DNA of 64,000 nt. Source: Nocardioides sp. L-11A (lineage in GTDB: Bacteria > Actinomycetota > Actinomycetes > Propionibacteriales > Nocardioidaceae). The stretch spans positions 5,332,001 through 5,396,000 of the forward strand of contig CP124680.1 in NCBI GenBank assembly GCA_029961745.1, read 5' to 3'. Under the pieces are notes generated by a model. The model was not told the origin of the DNA. It worked only from the letters and a program-made list of their open reading frames with translations, and ran no database searches. This document shows, one piece after another, positions 1 to 7,148 of the stretch (the stretch's first letter is position 1; each line of letters starts with the position of its first letter). The translations under genes were made by a program, and so were the position numbers.

Positions 1-2
1 AC

Positions 3-149
3 TTCGAGCCCTTCCACCTGCAGGTCCTGCAGTTGACGGGCGCGGGCGAGGACCTGCGGGTCGAGCACGTCACGGCGTTCTTCGACGCCCGGCTGTTCGC
101 GCGGTTCGGGCTGCCGCCACGGCTGCCCGCCGACTACGTCCCGGCGTGA
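3..149 (+). CDS. C-terminal end of an ECF sigma factor with SnoaL-like tail (5' part outside window)
   Basis: An open frame enters from the left edge and stops at TGA 147-149, giving 48 visible residues. It ends with AFFDARLFARFGLPPRL, the pattern seen at the end of actinobacterial ECF sigma-70 factors that carry a C-terminal SnoaL-like domain (TIGR02960/ECF41-like families), where a predicted strand is followed by 'F-D-x-x-L-F-x-x-F-G-L-P'. Sigma regions 2 and 4 lie outside the window, so the role rests on the tail alone. The next gene starts 7 bases later on the same strand, so the two are probably co-transcribed. Another SnoaL-like enzyme is the main alternative. Confidence 0.55.
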   Translation, partial: FEPFHLQVLQLTGAGEDLRVEHVTAFFDARLFARFGLPPRLPADYVPA

Positions 150-156
150 GCCGGGG

Positions 157-735
157 GTGAGCTCGATGTCCGCCGCCACCGCGCCGGACGGGATGGTCGC
201 AGGTCTCGACCTGATGCAGCGCGCCCTCGACTACACGAGCGGCGCCCTCGGCACCATCACCTGCGCCGATGTCGACCGGCCGACGCCCTGTGCCGGCTGG
301 AGTCTGGCCGACCTGCTGGCCCACATGGAGGACGCCCTCGACGCCTTCTCCGAGGCGGCCGACGGCGCCGTCGGCCTCAGCAGTGCCGCCCCCACCCCCG
401 TCAAGGCCCGGGTGCAGTCGCTCCAGGTCAAGGCGTGCGCGCTCCTCGGCGCCTGGCTGAACGCGGACCGGCCGTACGTCGACGTGGGCGGCCACCCGCT
501 GCCCGTCGACGCGATCGCGCGGATCGCGGCGCTCGAGATCGCGGTCCACGGCTGGGACGTCGGCCGCGCCACCGGGCGGGGCGGACCACTGCCCGAGCCG
601 CTCGCCGCGGCACTGCTCCCCTCCGCCCTGCGGATCGCCCTCGCCGGCGACGAGCGGTTCGCGCCGCCCCTGCCGGTCGACATCGAGGCGCCCGCCGGCG
701 TCCACGTCCTCGCCCTGCTGGGCCGGCGCCCCTGA
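157..735 (+). CDS. TIGR03086-family metal-binding protein (DinB/maleylpyruvate isomerase-like fold)
   Basis: A protein of 192 residues. The N-terminal half contains PTPCAGWSLADLLAHM, the hallmark of the mycothiol-dependent maleylpyruvate isomerase N-terminal domain (TIGR03086 subgroup), in which a His of this helix and later His residues bind a divalent metal. Around residue 125 ALEIAVHGWDVGRATG supplies the second conserved His. Family members are thought to act in mycothiol-linked thiol chemistry, but the substrate is unknown here. The start shown is GTG 157; ATG 166 is also possible and lies closer to the usual family start. It follows the sigma-factor fragment by 7 bases and is probably co-transcribed with it. 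Confidence 0.8.
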   Translation: MSSMSAATAPDGMVAGLDLMQRALDYTSGALGTITCADVDRPTPCAGWSLADLLAHMEDALDAFSEAADGAVGLSSAAPTPVKARVQSLQVKACALLGAWLNADRPYVDVGGHPLPVDAIARIAALEIAVHGWDVGRATGRGGPLPEPLAAALLPSALRIALAGDERFAPPLPVDIEAPAGVHVLALLGRRP

Positions 736-737
736 AC

Positions 738-760
738 GGGGTTCCCTGTACGGGCACCCC
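738..760. terminator. Hairpin between convergent genes
   Basis: GGGGTTCCC is followed by a short loop and GGGCACCCC, giving a GC-rich stem with one mismatch just after the stop of the TIGR03086 gene and before the stop of the oppositely oriented secreted protein. There is no T-run, so it may act in either direction as an intrinsic-like or pausing hairpin. Confidence 0.5.
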
Positions 761-781
761 TGACGGCGTCCGCGGCGGACG

Positions 782-1507
782 TCAGCCCTTGAACCGGCTG
801 TCGACCTTCAGCGGCCTGCCCGCCCCGGCCCGCTTGAAGTTCACCACGACGGAGCCACCGCCGCACCGGTCGTAGCGCCGGACCGTGCTGAACTCGGCGG
901 CGGTCACCGAAGCACCGCGGGCGCGGACGGCGCGCTTGACCGCACCGGGGCGCATGCCCTTGTCGATGCGGCGGAACTCCTTCTTCGACACGCACTTGGC
1001 GACACGCGGTGCCCGGACGTCGGCGGTGGTCGGTGCCGCGAGGGCCGCGGGGGCCGCGGGGGCCGCGACGCGGCCGGCGCCGGAGCAGGCGGTCAGCGTC
1101 CTGACCGGCACCACCGCCTCGACCGTGATCCCGACCTGCGACCCGGAGAGGACGTAGACCCAGCCGTTGCTCGGGCGCCGCAGCGAGACCGTCGGGCCGA
1201 CGGTGCCCTTGTCGCTGTGCGAGTAGGTCCAGCCGGAGATGGTGAAGTTGTCGGAGACGTGCGCGAGGCCACCGGCCCCCGACTCCCGGAACTCGCCGCC
1301 GGCATCCGGGTACCGGCGGCCGTCCCAGTGCGCGAACACCGTGGACGTGCCGTCGCCGTTCGAGGTGGCGCAGACCAGGGTGCGGCCGCCCGCCCAGGAG
1401 GTGACCGGCTCCCAGCCCGGGGCCGCCGAGGCGGCCGGGAGGCCGAGCGTTCCCAGTCCGAGAGTGGTGGTCGCGATCGCCGCGAGTGCCGTCCGTCGGA
1501 TGCGCAT
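782..1507 (-). CDS. Secreted protein of unknown function
   Basis: 241 residues beginning with two Arg, a hydrophobic stretch and an AASA-A cleavage site near residue 28, so a Sec (or Tat-like, RIRR) export signal is likely. The mature part has a Trp/Gly-rich N-terminal half (about residues 30-120, possibly a beta-rich domain) and a C-terminal half of about 90 residues containing CVSKKEFRRIDKGM and four further Cys, which resembles small calcium-independent secreted modules of actinobacteria that begin 'C-V-[ST]-x-x-E-[FY]'. An Ala/Pro linker separates the halves. I do not recognise the family. It is divergent from the LtrA gene and has no obvious operon partner. Confidence 0.7.
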   Translation of the reverse strand: MRIRRTALAAIATTTLGLGTLGLPAASAAPGWEPVTSWAGGRTLVCATSNGDGTSTVFAHWDGRRYPDAGGEFRESGAGGLAHVSDNFTISGWTYSHSDKGTVGPTVSLRRPSNGWVYVLSGSQVGITVEAVVPVRTLTACSGAGRVAAPAAPAALAAPTTADVRAPRVAKCVSKKEFRRIDKGMRPGAVKRAVRARGASVTAAEFSTVRRYDRCGGGSVVVNFKRAGAGRPLKVDSRFKG

Positions 1508-1655
1508 GGAGGGTCCCGTCTCGTGGGTGTCCGCCGCAGAGACCGCGGCGCGGGTCCCCGCCCCCTACCCGCGGACGACAGCCGGTAACCCGCCCCCGTC
1601 CGCTCGCTCCCGACGGTGCCGCCCACGGGGGCCCGTTGTCCTTACACTGCCGGAC

Positions 1656-2906
1656 ATGCCCGAGAGCACCGCGCCGGACCTCCGGCACCGCAGCCGCCGC
1701 ATGCTCGGTCGCGATCCGCACGAGGCCCACCGGGTCGCGACGCCGCTGGAGCTGCTGTTCGACCTGACCTTCGTCGTCGCCTTCGGTACGGCGGCGAGCG
1801 AGCTCGCGCACGCGCTGGCCGAGGACCATGTCGGCGCGGGCATCGTCGCGTTCTGCTTCGCGACCTTCGGCATCTCCTGGGCGTGGATCAACTTCACCTG
1901 GTTCGCGTCGGCCTACGACACCGACGACTGGATCTACCGGCTCACGACCATGCTGCAGATGGTGGGCGTCCTGGTGTTCGCGCTCGGCCTGAAGCCGATG
2001 TTCAGGTCCGTCTACGAGCACGGCGACACCCTCGACAACGACCTCATGGTGTGGGGCTACGTCGTGATGCGGGTCGCCATGGTCCTCCAGTGGTGGCGCG
2101 CCGGTCGCCACGACGCCGCCCGGCGGCCGGTGTGCCAGACCTATATCGTCTCGATCCTCGCCGCCCAGGTGATCTGGTGCGTGCTCGCCCTCGTCGACCT
2201 GCCGGTCGGCACGACCTTCGCCGTGATGGCGGTGCCCTTCCTGATCGAGATCGGCGGTCCGGCGTACGCCGAGCGACGGCGCGGCGGGACGCCGTGGCAC
2301 CCGCACCACGTCGCCGAGCGCTACGGGCTGATGGTCATCATCGCCCTCGGCGAGGGGATGATCGGCACGATGGCGTCCATCAGCGCCCTCTCCGCGGACG
2401 GACTGACGTGGGACATCGCGTTGTTCGCGCTCGCCGGCACGGCGCTGACCTTCGGCATCTGGTGGAGCTACTTCGTCGTACCGACCGGCGACATCCTGCA
2501 TGCCCGGCCGGAACGCTCCTTCGCGTTCGGCTACGGCCACATGGGCGTCTTCGGGAGCATCGTCGCGGTCGGCGCGGGCCTGCACGTCGGCGCCTACTAC
2601 CTCGAGCACGCCGCGCACCTGGGACTGGTCGCCACCGTGCTCACCGTCGCCGTTCCGCTCGCGATCTTCACCGTGCTGCTCTACGGCGGCTACACGCTGC
2701 TGACCCGCAGCTTCGACACCCTCCACCTCGTGCTGCTGGTCGTCACCGCGGTCGTGATCGCGGCAGCGCTGCTGATGGCGGCGGCCGACGTAGACCTGGT
2801 CTGGTGCCTGCTCGTGCTCTCGCTGACGCCGTGGGTGACCGTGATCGGCTACGAGACGGCGGGCTACCGGCACAACAGCGACGTCCTCGCCCGGCTCGGC
2901 GACTGA
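1656..2906 (+). CDS. Low temperature requirement protein A (LtrA) family membrane protein
   Basis: 416 residues, almost entirely hydrophobic helices (about 11-12 membrane segments). The N-terminus carries the LtrA signature: TPLELLFDLTFVVAFGTAA followed by SWAWINFTWFAS and YDTDDWIYRL, and near residue 225 the ERYGLMVIIALGEG motif. Family members are integral membrane proteins named after a Listeria cold-growth locus; the biochemical activity is unknown. The start at ATG 1656 is preferred over upstream in-frame codons because TACACT (1643-1648) lies 7 bases before it, a leaderless -10 arrangement, and because family similarity begins about 20 residues later. The stop codon lies inside a hairpin shared with the convergent MFS gene. 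Confidence 0.88.
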   Translation: MPESTAPDLRHRSRRMLGRDPHEAHRVATPLELLFDLTFVVAFGTAASELAHALAEDHVGAGIVAFCFATFGISWAWINFTWFASAYDTDDWIYRLTTMLQMVGVLVFALGLKPMFRSVYEHGDTLDNDLMVWGYVVMRVAMVLQWWRAGRHDAARRPVCQTYIVSILAAQVIWCVLALVDLPVGTTFAVMAVPFLIEIGGPAYAERRRGGTPWHPHHVAERYGLMVIIALGEGMIGTMASISALSADGLTWDIALFALAGTALTFGIWWSYFVVPTGDILHARPERSFAFGYGHMGVFGSIVAVGAGLHVGAYYLEHAAHLGLVATVLTVAVPLAIFTVLLYGGYTLLTRSFDTLHLVLLVVTAVVIAAALLMAAADVDLVWCLLVLSLTPWVTVIGYETAGYRHNSDVLARLGD

Positions 2907-2923
2907 CGGCGCCCGGTCAGTCG
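2900..2923. terminator. Shared hairpin spanning both stop codons of convergent genes
   Basis: CGACTGAC (2900-2907) and GTCAGTCG (2916-2923) form a perfect 8-bp stem around an 8-base loop. The TGA of ltrA (2904-2906) is in the left arm and the TGA of the MFS gene (2917-2919, minus strand) in the right arm, so one element can end both transcripts. Confidence 0.6.
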
Positions 2924-4263
2924 TCGCGGAGCGGATGGGCGAGCTCGTCGGCGGGCAGCCGCGCCCAGACGATGGCGACGACCGCGGCGACTACGGGCAC
3001 CAGCGCCGCCACCGCGAAGGTCAGCTCGAGGCCGATCACCTCGGCGACCGGACCGGCCACGGCCATCGAGACCGGCATCAGGCTGATCGAGACGAAGAAG
3101 TCGAGCGAGGCGACCCGACCGAGGAGCTCCGGCGGCACCCGGCGCTGCAGCAGGGTGCCCCAGATGACCATCGGGGCGGAGAACAGCGCACCGACGACGA
3201 ACGCCGCCGCCGCGACCTGCCAGACCGCCGTGGCGAAGCCGATCACCAGGAACGGCATGCACCCGACGCCCCACATCAGGGTCATCACGCTCAGGTAGCG
3301 CCGGGGCAGGGGCAGCGATCCGGTCGTCAGCGATCCCACCGCGCCGCCGATGCCGAAGCAGGCCATCACGATGGCGTGGTCGCCCGGACCGCCGCCCAGC
3401 TCGTCCTTGATGAGGAAGGGCACCAGGACCTCGAGCGGGCCCATCAGCACCAGCATCATCACCGAGGCGAAGAGCAGCGTGGCGAGCAGCCACGGGGTGC
3501 GCACCATGTAGGCGAACCCCTCGCGCATGTCGGCCAGCGCCGCGCTCACCGCGCGCGCCGCCCCGCCGCCCGGCCCCTCGCCGGTGACCGGCAGGTCGCG
3601 GCGTACGGCGGTCAGAGGCACCAGCAGCAGCACCAGCAGCCCGCCGAGGTACGCCACCGCGGCCACCGAGATCGCCGCCGACGACGAGGCCGCCCCGACC
3701 ACGACACCCGCGACCGCCGGACCGAGCGCCTGGCCGACGGTCGGGCGCACCATGCCCTCGAAGCCGTTGACCGCGAGCAGGTCCTCCTCGGGCACCAGCG
3801 CCGGCAGCCACGCGGAGTAGGCCGGGTAGTAGAACGCCATCGCCATGCCGGCGATGAACGCCACGGTCGCGAGATGCCAGATCTGGGTGACGTCGGCGAA
3901 GGACAGTACCGCGACCAGGCTCATGCCGAGCAGCTCGACGGTCGTGGTGACGATCAGGATCAGCTTCTGCGGGACCCGGTCGGCGACCACGCCGCCGAGC
4001 AGCGCCGGGAGCACGACACCCACGGCGCCCGCCGTCGTCACCGCCGAGAGCGCGCTGGCGCCCCCGCCGATCCGGATCACCTCCCAGACCAGCGCCACCA
4101 CCCAGACACCGCCGCCGAAGCTGGTGAGCACCAGAGCCGCGCCCAGGCGCCGGTAGGAGGCATGGCGGAACGGCGTGAAGGCGCGCGGGATCCGCCGCGG
4201 GCGGCGGAGCCCGGGATCGGGCTCGCCGGGAGGCGGCACGAGAGGGGAGAGCTGATCGGTCAT
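2917..4263 (-). CDS. MFS transporter (drug-efflux/enterobactin-exporter-like)
   Basis: About 448 residues with twelve predicted membrane segments. The N-terminus FTPFRHASYRRLGAALVLTS and the repeated pattern of helices match the MFS_3 / DHA-like group (EntS, macrolide-efflux type), which export small molecules using the proton gradient. A charged cytoplasmic loop near residues 205-225 (VRRDLPVTGEGPGGG) separates the two six-helix halves, followed by REGFAYMVRTPWLLA, which is typical of this group. ATG 4263 is chosen because family similarity starts soon after; the frame is open to GTG 4284. The substrate cannot be told from the sequence. Convergent with ltrA. Confidence 0.85.
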   Translation of the reverse strand: MTDQLSPLVPPPGEPDPGLRRPRRIPRAFTPFRHASYRRLGAALVLTSFGGGVWVVALVWEVIRIGGGASALSAVTTAGAVGVVLPALLGGVVADRVPQKLILIVTTTVELLGMSLVAVLSFADVTQIWHLATVAFIAGMAMAFYYPAYSAWLPALVPEEDLLAVNGFEGMVRPTVGQALGPAVAGVVVGAASSSAAISVAAVAYLGGLLVLLLVPLTAVRRDLPVTGEGPGGGAARAVSAALADMREGFAYMVRTPWLLATLLFASVMMLVLMGPLEVLVPFLIKDELGGGPGDHAIVMACFGIGGAVGSLTTGSLPLPRRYLSVMTLMWGVGCMPFLVIGFATAVWQVAAAAFVVGALFSAPMVIWGTLLQRRVPPELLGRVASLDFFVSISLMPVSMAVAGPVAEVIGLELTFAVAALVPVVAAVVAIVWARLPADELAHPLRDD

Positions 4264-4527
4264 GGCGGTCCTCGGAGTCTGCACGGCAGGACCGACATCA
4301 CCATCGGATTCATCGGCTCGGTCCGCGTCGAGTGGACAACCTCAGGTCCGGTTCAAGTCAAGTCGCACCAGCCTGGGTTCAGGGCATGCCCAGATGTTCC
4401 GCGATCCCTGCGCGAAGCACCGGGAGCGGCACCGCGTCATCGACGCCATGCGCAGGCATCGATGCCGCCGCATCACGCATGCCCACCGTCCCCTCCGGTC
4501 GGGGACGTCAGCCGGTAGCGATGGCAT

Positions 4528-4959
4528 TCAGCCGACTGTCGGGTTGACGACCTCGAGCCGCGGATACCGTCGGGCGATCTTGGTATCCAAGGTGGCGAAA
4601 GAGTCTCCGCCCGCCGAGGCCACGGCGGCGAGGTAGTCGTCGGTCCACCATTGGTGGCTGTGGTGGACGCCGGCGGCGTGCGACGAGAGCCAATCGTCGA
4701 CATCGCGGCTCTCGTCGACCCATCCGAACCGCGCGTCGGCGAGGACCGACGCGACGAAGTTCCACGCCTCGACGCGAGTAAGCACATCCTCGCCGAGGAC
4801 GGCCGGGTCGCTGAGGTGCCGTAGCCAGGCCAGATGGACAACCCGGCAAAGCCCCAGCGAGCCATCAGCAGCCTCGTCGAGCCACGACCGCGTCTGAGCA
4901 TGGAAGACGTGCGCGGGCCAGAAGCCGGCCAGGCACGTACTCACGTCGAGCAGGATCAC
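4528..4959 (-). CDS. PIN-domain toxin (VapC-like)
   Basis: 143 residues. It opens with ILLDVSTCLAGFW, where the first acidic residue of the PIN active site follows a hydrophobic strand. Later acidic residues include E near 65 (ARVEAWNF region), D in WWTDDYLAA (about 108) and D in FATLDTKIARRY (about 125), the order expected of a PIN metal-dependent RNase. Such proteins cleave tRNA or other RNA when released from their antitoxin. The GTG start overlaps the stop of the upstream antitoxin by four bases (GTGA), the usual vapBC layout. It shows no truncation, so it would be an active toxin if expressed. Confidence 0.82.
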   Translation of the reverse strand: MILLDVSTCLAGFWPAHVFHAQTRSWLDEAADGSLGLCRVVHLAWLRHLSDPAVLGEDVLTRVEAWNFVASVLADARFGWVDESRDVDDWLSSHAAGVHHSHQWWTDDYLAAVASAGGDSFATLDTKIARRYPRLEVVNPTVG

Positions 4960-5199
4960 GGGAGCCGGTCGACGTCATCGTCGATGAGCGTCTGCTCGAG
5001 CTCGTCGGGACTGGTCTCGACCGTCCCCCGCCGCTTGGAGGCAATGAGGGCGAGCTCACCCCGCCGCTTCGTGCCCGCGGCACCGAGCTCGCGCGCAAGG
5101 GCGCGCGCGAAGAGGTCCTTGAGAGGTCTCGTCGCCCTCGGCCGCCCGCACTCGCGCCGCCCGGACGAGCGCGTCGGGCAGATCGATGGTCGTTCGCAT
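4956..5199 (-). pseudogene. VapB-like antitoxin with a single-base frameshift
   Basis: Starting at ATG 5199 the frame reads MRTTIDLPDALVRAARVRA, a typical ribbon-helix-helix antitoxin N-terminus, but after about 25 residues it changes to nonsense and stops early. Skipping one base near 5124 restores a frame reading LKDLFARALARELG and later SPDELEQTLIDDDVDRLP, which ends in the TGA that overlaps the toxin start. The interval is 244 bases, one more than a multiple of three, which agrees with exactly one inserted base. Either this is a true disabling mutation beside an intact toxin, a recoding site, or a base-calling error. As written, translation coupling to the toxin would fail. Confidence 0.72.
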
Positions 5200-5283
5200 C
5201 AACGCATATTGGCTTCATGGCCGGACTCGGGGTCTGGGCGAGCGGGGCCATGACTCGGTCCGCGCGGGGCCAGTCCCGCGGCT

Positions 5284-6753
5284 TCAGCCGGCCGGCAGCG
5301 CGACGTACGTCGTGTCGAGGTACTCCTCGATGCCCTCGAACCCACCCTCGCGGCCGAACCCGCTGGCCTTCACCCCGCCGAAGGGGGCGGCGGGGTTGGA
5401 GACCAGGCCGGTGTTGATGCCGAGCATGCCGGTCTCGAGCCGCTCGGCGAGCCGGATGGTGCGGGCGAGGTCGCGGGTGTAGGCGTAGGCGGCGAGGCCG
5501 TACTCGGTGGCGTTCGCGAGCCGGATCGCCTCGTCCTCCTCGGTGAACGTGGTGATCGGGGCGACCGGGCCGAAGATCTCGTTGCGGACCGCCTCGGCAT
5601 CGGCGGGCACCCCGGCGAGCACGGTCGGCGGATAGAAGAACCCCGGCCCCTGCGGCGTCCGGCCGCCGGTGAGCAGGCGGGCGCCTCGGTCGACGGCGTC
5701 GTCGACCAATGCGGCGACCGAGGCCACCGCCTTCGCGTCGATCAGCGGGCCGACCTGGACGCCGACGTCCTGACCGCGCCCGACCTTGAGCCCGCTCATC
5801 CGCTCGGCGAGCCGGGCGCCGAAGTCGTCGGCGACCGAGGCCTCGACCAGGAACCGGTTGGCGGAGGTGCAGGCCTCGCCCATGTTGCGCATCTTGGCGA
5901 TCATCGCGCCCTCGACCGCCGCGTCGAGGTCGGCGTCGGCGAAGACGAGGAAGGGCGCGTTCCCGCCGAGCTCCATCGAGACCCGCTGCAGCTGTCCGGC
6001 GGACTGCTCCACGAGTGACCTGCCGACGGCCGTCGAACCGGTGAAGCTCACCTTGCGCAGCCGCGGATCGGCCTGCAGGGTCCGGCTCAGGCCGCCGGAG
6101 TCGGAGGTCGTCACGACATTGAGTACGCCGGCGGGCAGACCTGCCTCGGCGAGCAGGGCGGCCAGCAACAGCATGGTCAGCGGAGTCTGCGACGCCGGCT
6201 TGATCACCATCGTGCAGCCCGCCGCCACCGCGGGCCCGATCTTGCGGGTGCCCATCGCGAGCGGGAAGTTCCACGGGGTGATGAACAGGCACGGGCCGAC
6301 CGGCTTGCGGACCGTCAGCAGCCGGCTGCCCCCGGCCGGGTTCTGCATCCAGCGGCCGTGGATCCGCACCGCCTCCTCGGAGAACCAGCGTAGGAACTCC
6401 GCCCCGTAGGTCACCTCCCCCTTGGCCTCGGCGATCGGCTTGCCCATCTCCAGACTCATCACCAGCGCGAGGTCGTCGGCGTGCTCGGTCACCAGGCCGA
6501 AGGCACGGCGCAGGATCTCCCCGCGCTCGCGCGGGGCCGTGGCCGCCCATCCCTGCTGGGCGGCCACGGCCGCGTCCAGTGCGGCGCGCGCGTCGTCGAG
6601 CGTGCCGTCCGCGACCTGCGTCAGCACCGACCCGTCAGCCGGGTCGAGCACGTCGATGCGCGCCCCACCCGCGCCGGGACGCCACTCCCCTCCGACGTAC
6701 AGCTGGCGGCGCGACTCCGGGAGCAGGTGGGCGAGACGGTCACGGAAGGTCAT
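5284..6753 (-). CDS. gabD: NAD(P)-dependent succinate-semialdehyde dehydrogenase
   Basis: 489 residues, the usual length for class SSADH. It oxidises succinate semialdehyde to succinate in GABA and related catabolism. Visible features include ITPWNFPLAMGTRKIGPAVA (cofactor site), FTGSTAVGRSL, the general-base ELGGNAPFLVF and the catalytic-Cys segment GEACTSANRFLV near residue 285, and the C-terminal GGVKASGFGREGG. ATG 6753 is chosen because similarity starts at once with MTFRDRLAHLLPESRRQLYVGG in family style; upstream sequence in frame is not protein-like. It stands alone on the minus strand; no GABA transaminase lies next to it, though an aminotransferase/mmsA pair lies about 17 kb away. 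Confidence 0.9.
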   Translation of the reverse strand: MTFRDRLAHLLPESRRQLYVGGEWRPGAGGARIDVLDPADGSVLTQVADGTLDDARAALDAAVAAQQGWAATAPRERGEILRRAFGLVTEHADDLALVMSLEMGKPIAEAKGEVTYGAEFLRWFSEEAVRIHGRWMQNPAGGSRLLTVRKPVGPCLFITPWNFPLAMGTRKIGPAVAAGCTMVIKPASQTPLTMLLLAALLAEAGLPAGVLNVVTTSDSGGLSRTLQADPRLRKVSFTGSTAVGRSLVEQSAGQLQRVSMELGGNAPFLVFADADLDAAVEGAMIAKMRNMGEACTSANRFLVEASVADDFGARLAERMSGLKVGRGQDVGVQVGPLIDAKAVASVAALVDDAVDRGARLLTGGRTPQGPGFFYPPTVLAGVPADAEAVRNEIFGPVAPITTFTEEDEAIRLANATEYGLAAYAYTRDLARTIRLAERLETGMLGINTGLVSNPAAPFGGVKASGFGREGGFEGIEEYLDTTYVALPAG

Positions 6754-6854
6754 GGCCCCACTCTGGCACCCCGTGGCGCGTACCGGGAGTGCGTCATCGG
6801 GGACCAGGATCTCGGGCTCCGGAGGGCTTCCGGAGGAAATCTGGCCCCGAGGTC

Positions 6855-6882
6855 TTGTCCCTCGCCCACGGCGCGCTAGAGT
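6855..6882 (+). promoter_or_regulatory. Putative sigma-A-type promoter for the small RNA
   Basis: TTGTCC (6855-6860) and TAGAGT (6877-6882) are separated by 16 bases. The predicted start, about 7 bases after the -10 box, falls on the first base of the first hairpin of the downstream RNA. No protein gene on the plus strand follows. Confidence 0.5.
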
Positions 6883-6888
6883 GGCACC

Positions 6889-6964
6889 AGTCGTACTTCG
6901 GAGGGAGCACCGATACGACTGAGCCCCTCGTCGACCCCATGCGATGAGGGGCTCTCTCCGTTTT
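6889..6964 (+). ncRNA. Candidate orphan small RNA made of two hairpins
   Basis: Hairpin 1 pairs AGTCGTA (6889-6895) with TACGACT (6914-6920) and, after a 2-base bulge, TCGG with CCGA, leaving an AGGGAGCA loop that resembles a Shine-Dalgarno sequence. Hairpin 2 follows directly: GAGCCCCTCGTC (6921-6932) with GATGAGGGGCTC (6943-6954), then a T-run at 6961-6964, so it looks like an intrinsic terminator. A promoter sits just upstream, and the whole unit lies in a 395-bp gap between two minus-strand genes, so it is neither a leader nor a 3' end of a plus-strand gene. I do not recognise an Rfam family. A transcript of about 72-76 nt is expected. Confidence 0.45.
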
Positions 6965-6987
6965 GGCTGGGCCGAGCGTGTCGCCCT

Positions 6988-7039
6988 GTCGAGGGCACCG
7001 CACGATCCTCGCTGCGCTCGGACCGCGGATGCCCTCGAC
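6988..7039. terminator. Imperfect inverted repeat downstream of the penicillin-binding protein gene
   Basis: GTCGAGGGCA-CCGC and GCGGA-TGCCCTCGAC form a long, nearly perfect stem in the gap after the PBP stop codon (7149, minus strand). It could end that transcript. The remaining bases of the 6754-7148 gap, apart from the small RNA, show nothing I can name. Confidence 0.4.
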
Positions 7040-7148
7040 GCGCTGCGCGCGGCGCCACGCTGCCGGCCGGGGGGGCGGCTCAGGTGCCACCCGCCTGCCG
7101 CTGCCGGCCCGCTGTACGGCCCACCTGACGTTCGCCCGCCTGCGCGCG

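Noticed and set aside
231..2873. 880-codon open frame on the minus strand
   Set aside because: It runs antisense through three well-supported genes and has His/Arg/Gly-rich shadow composition typical of high-GC DNA.
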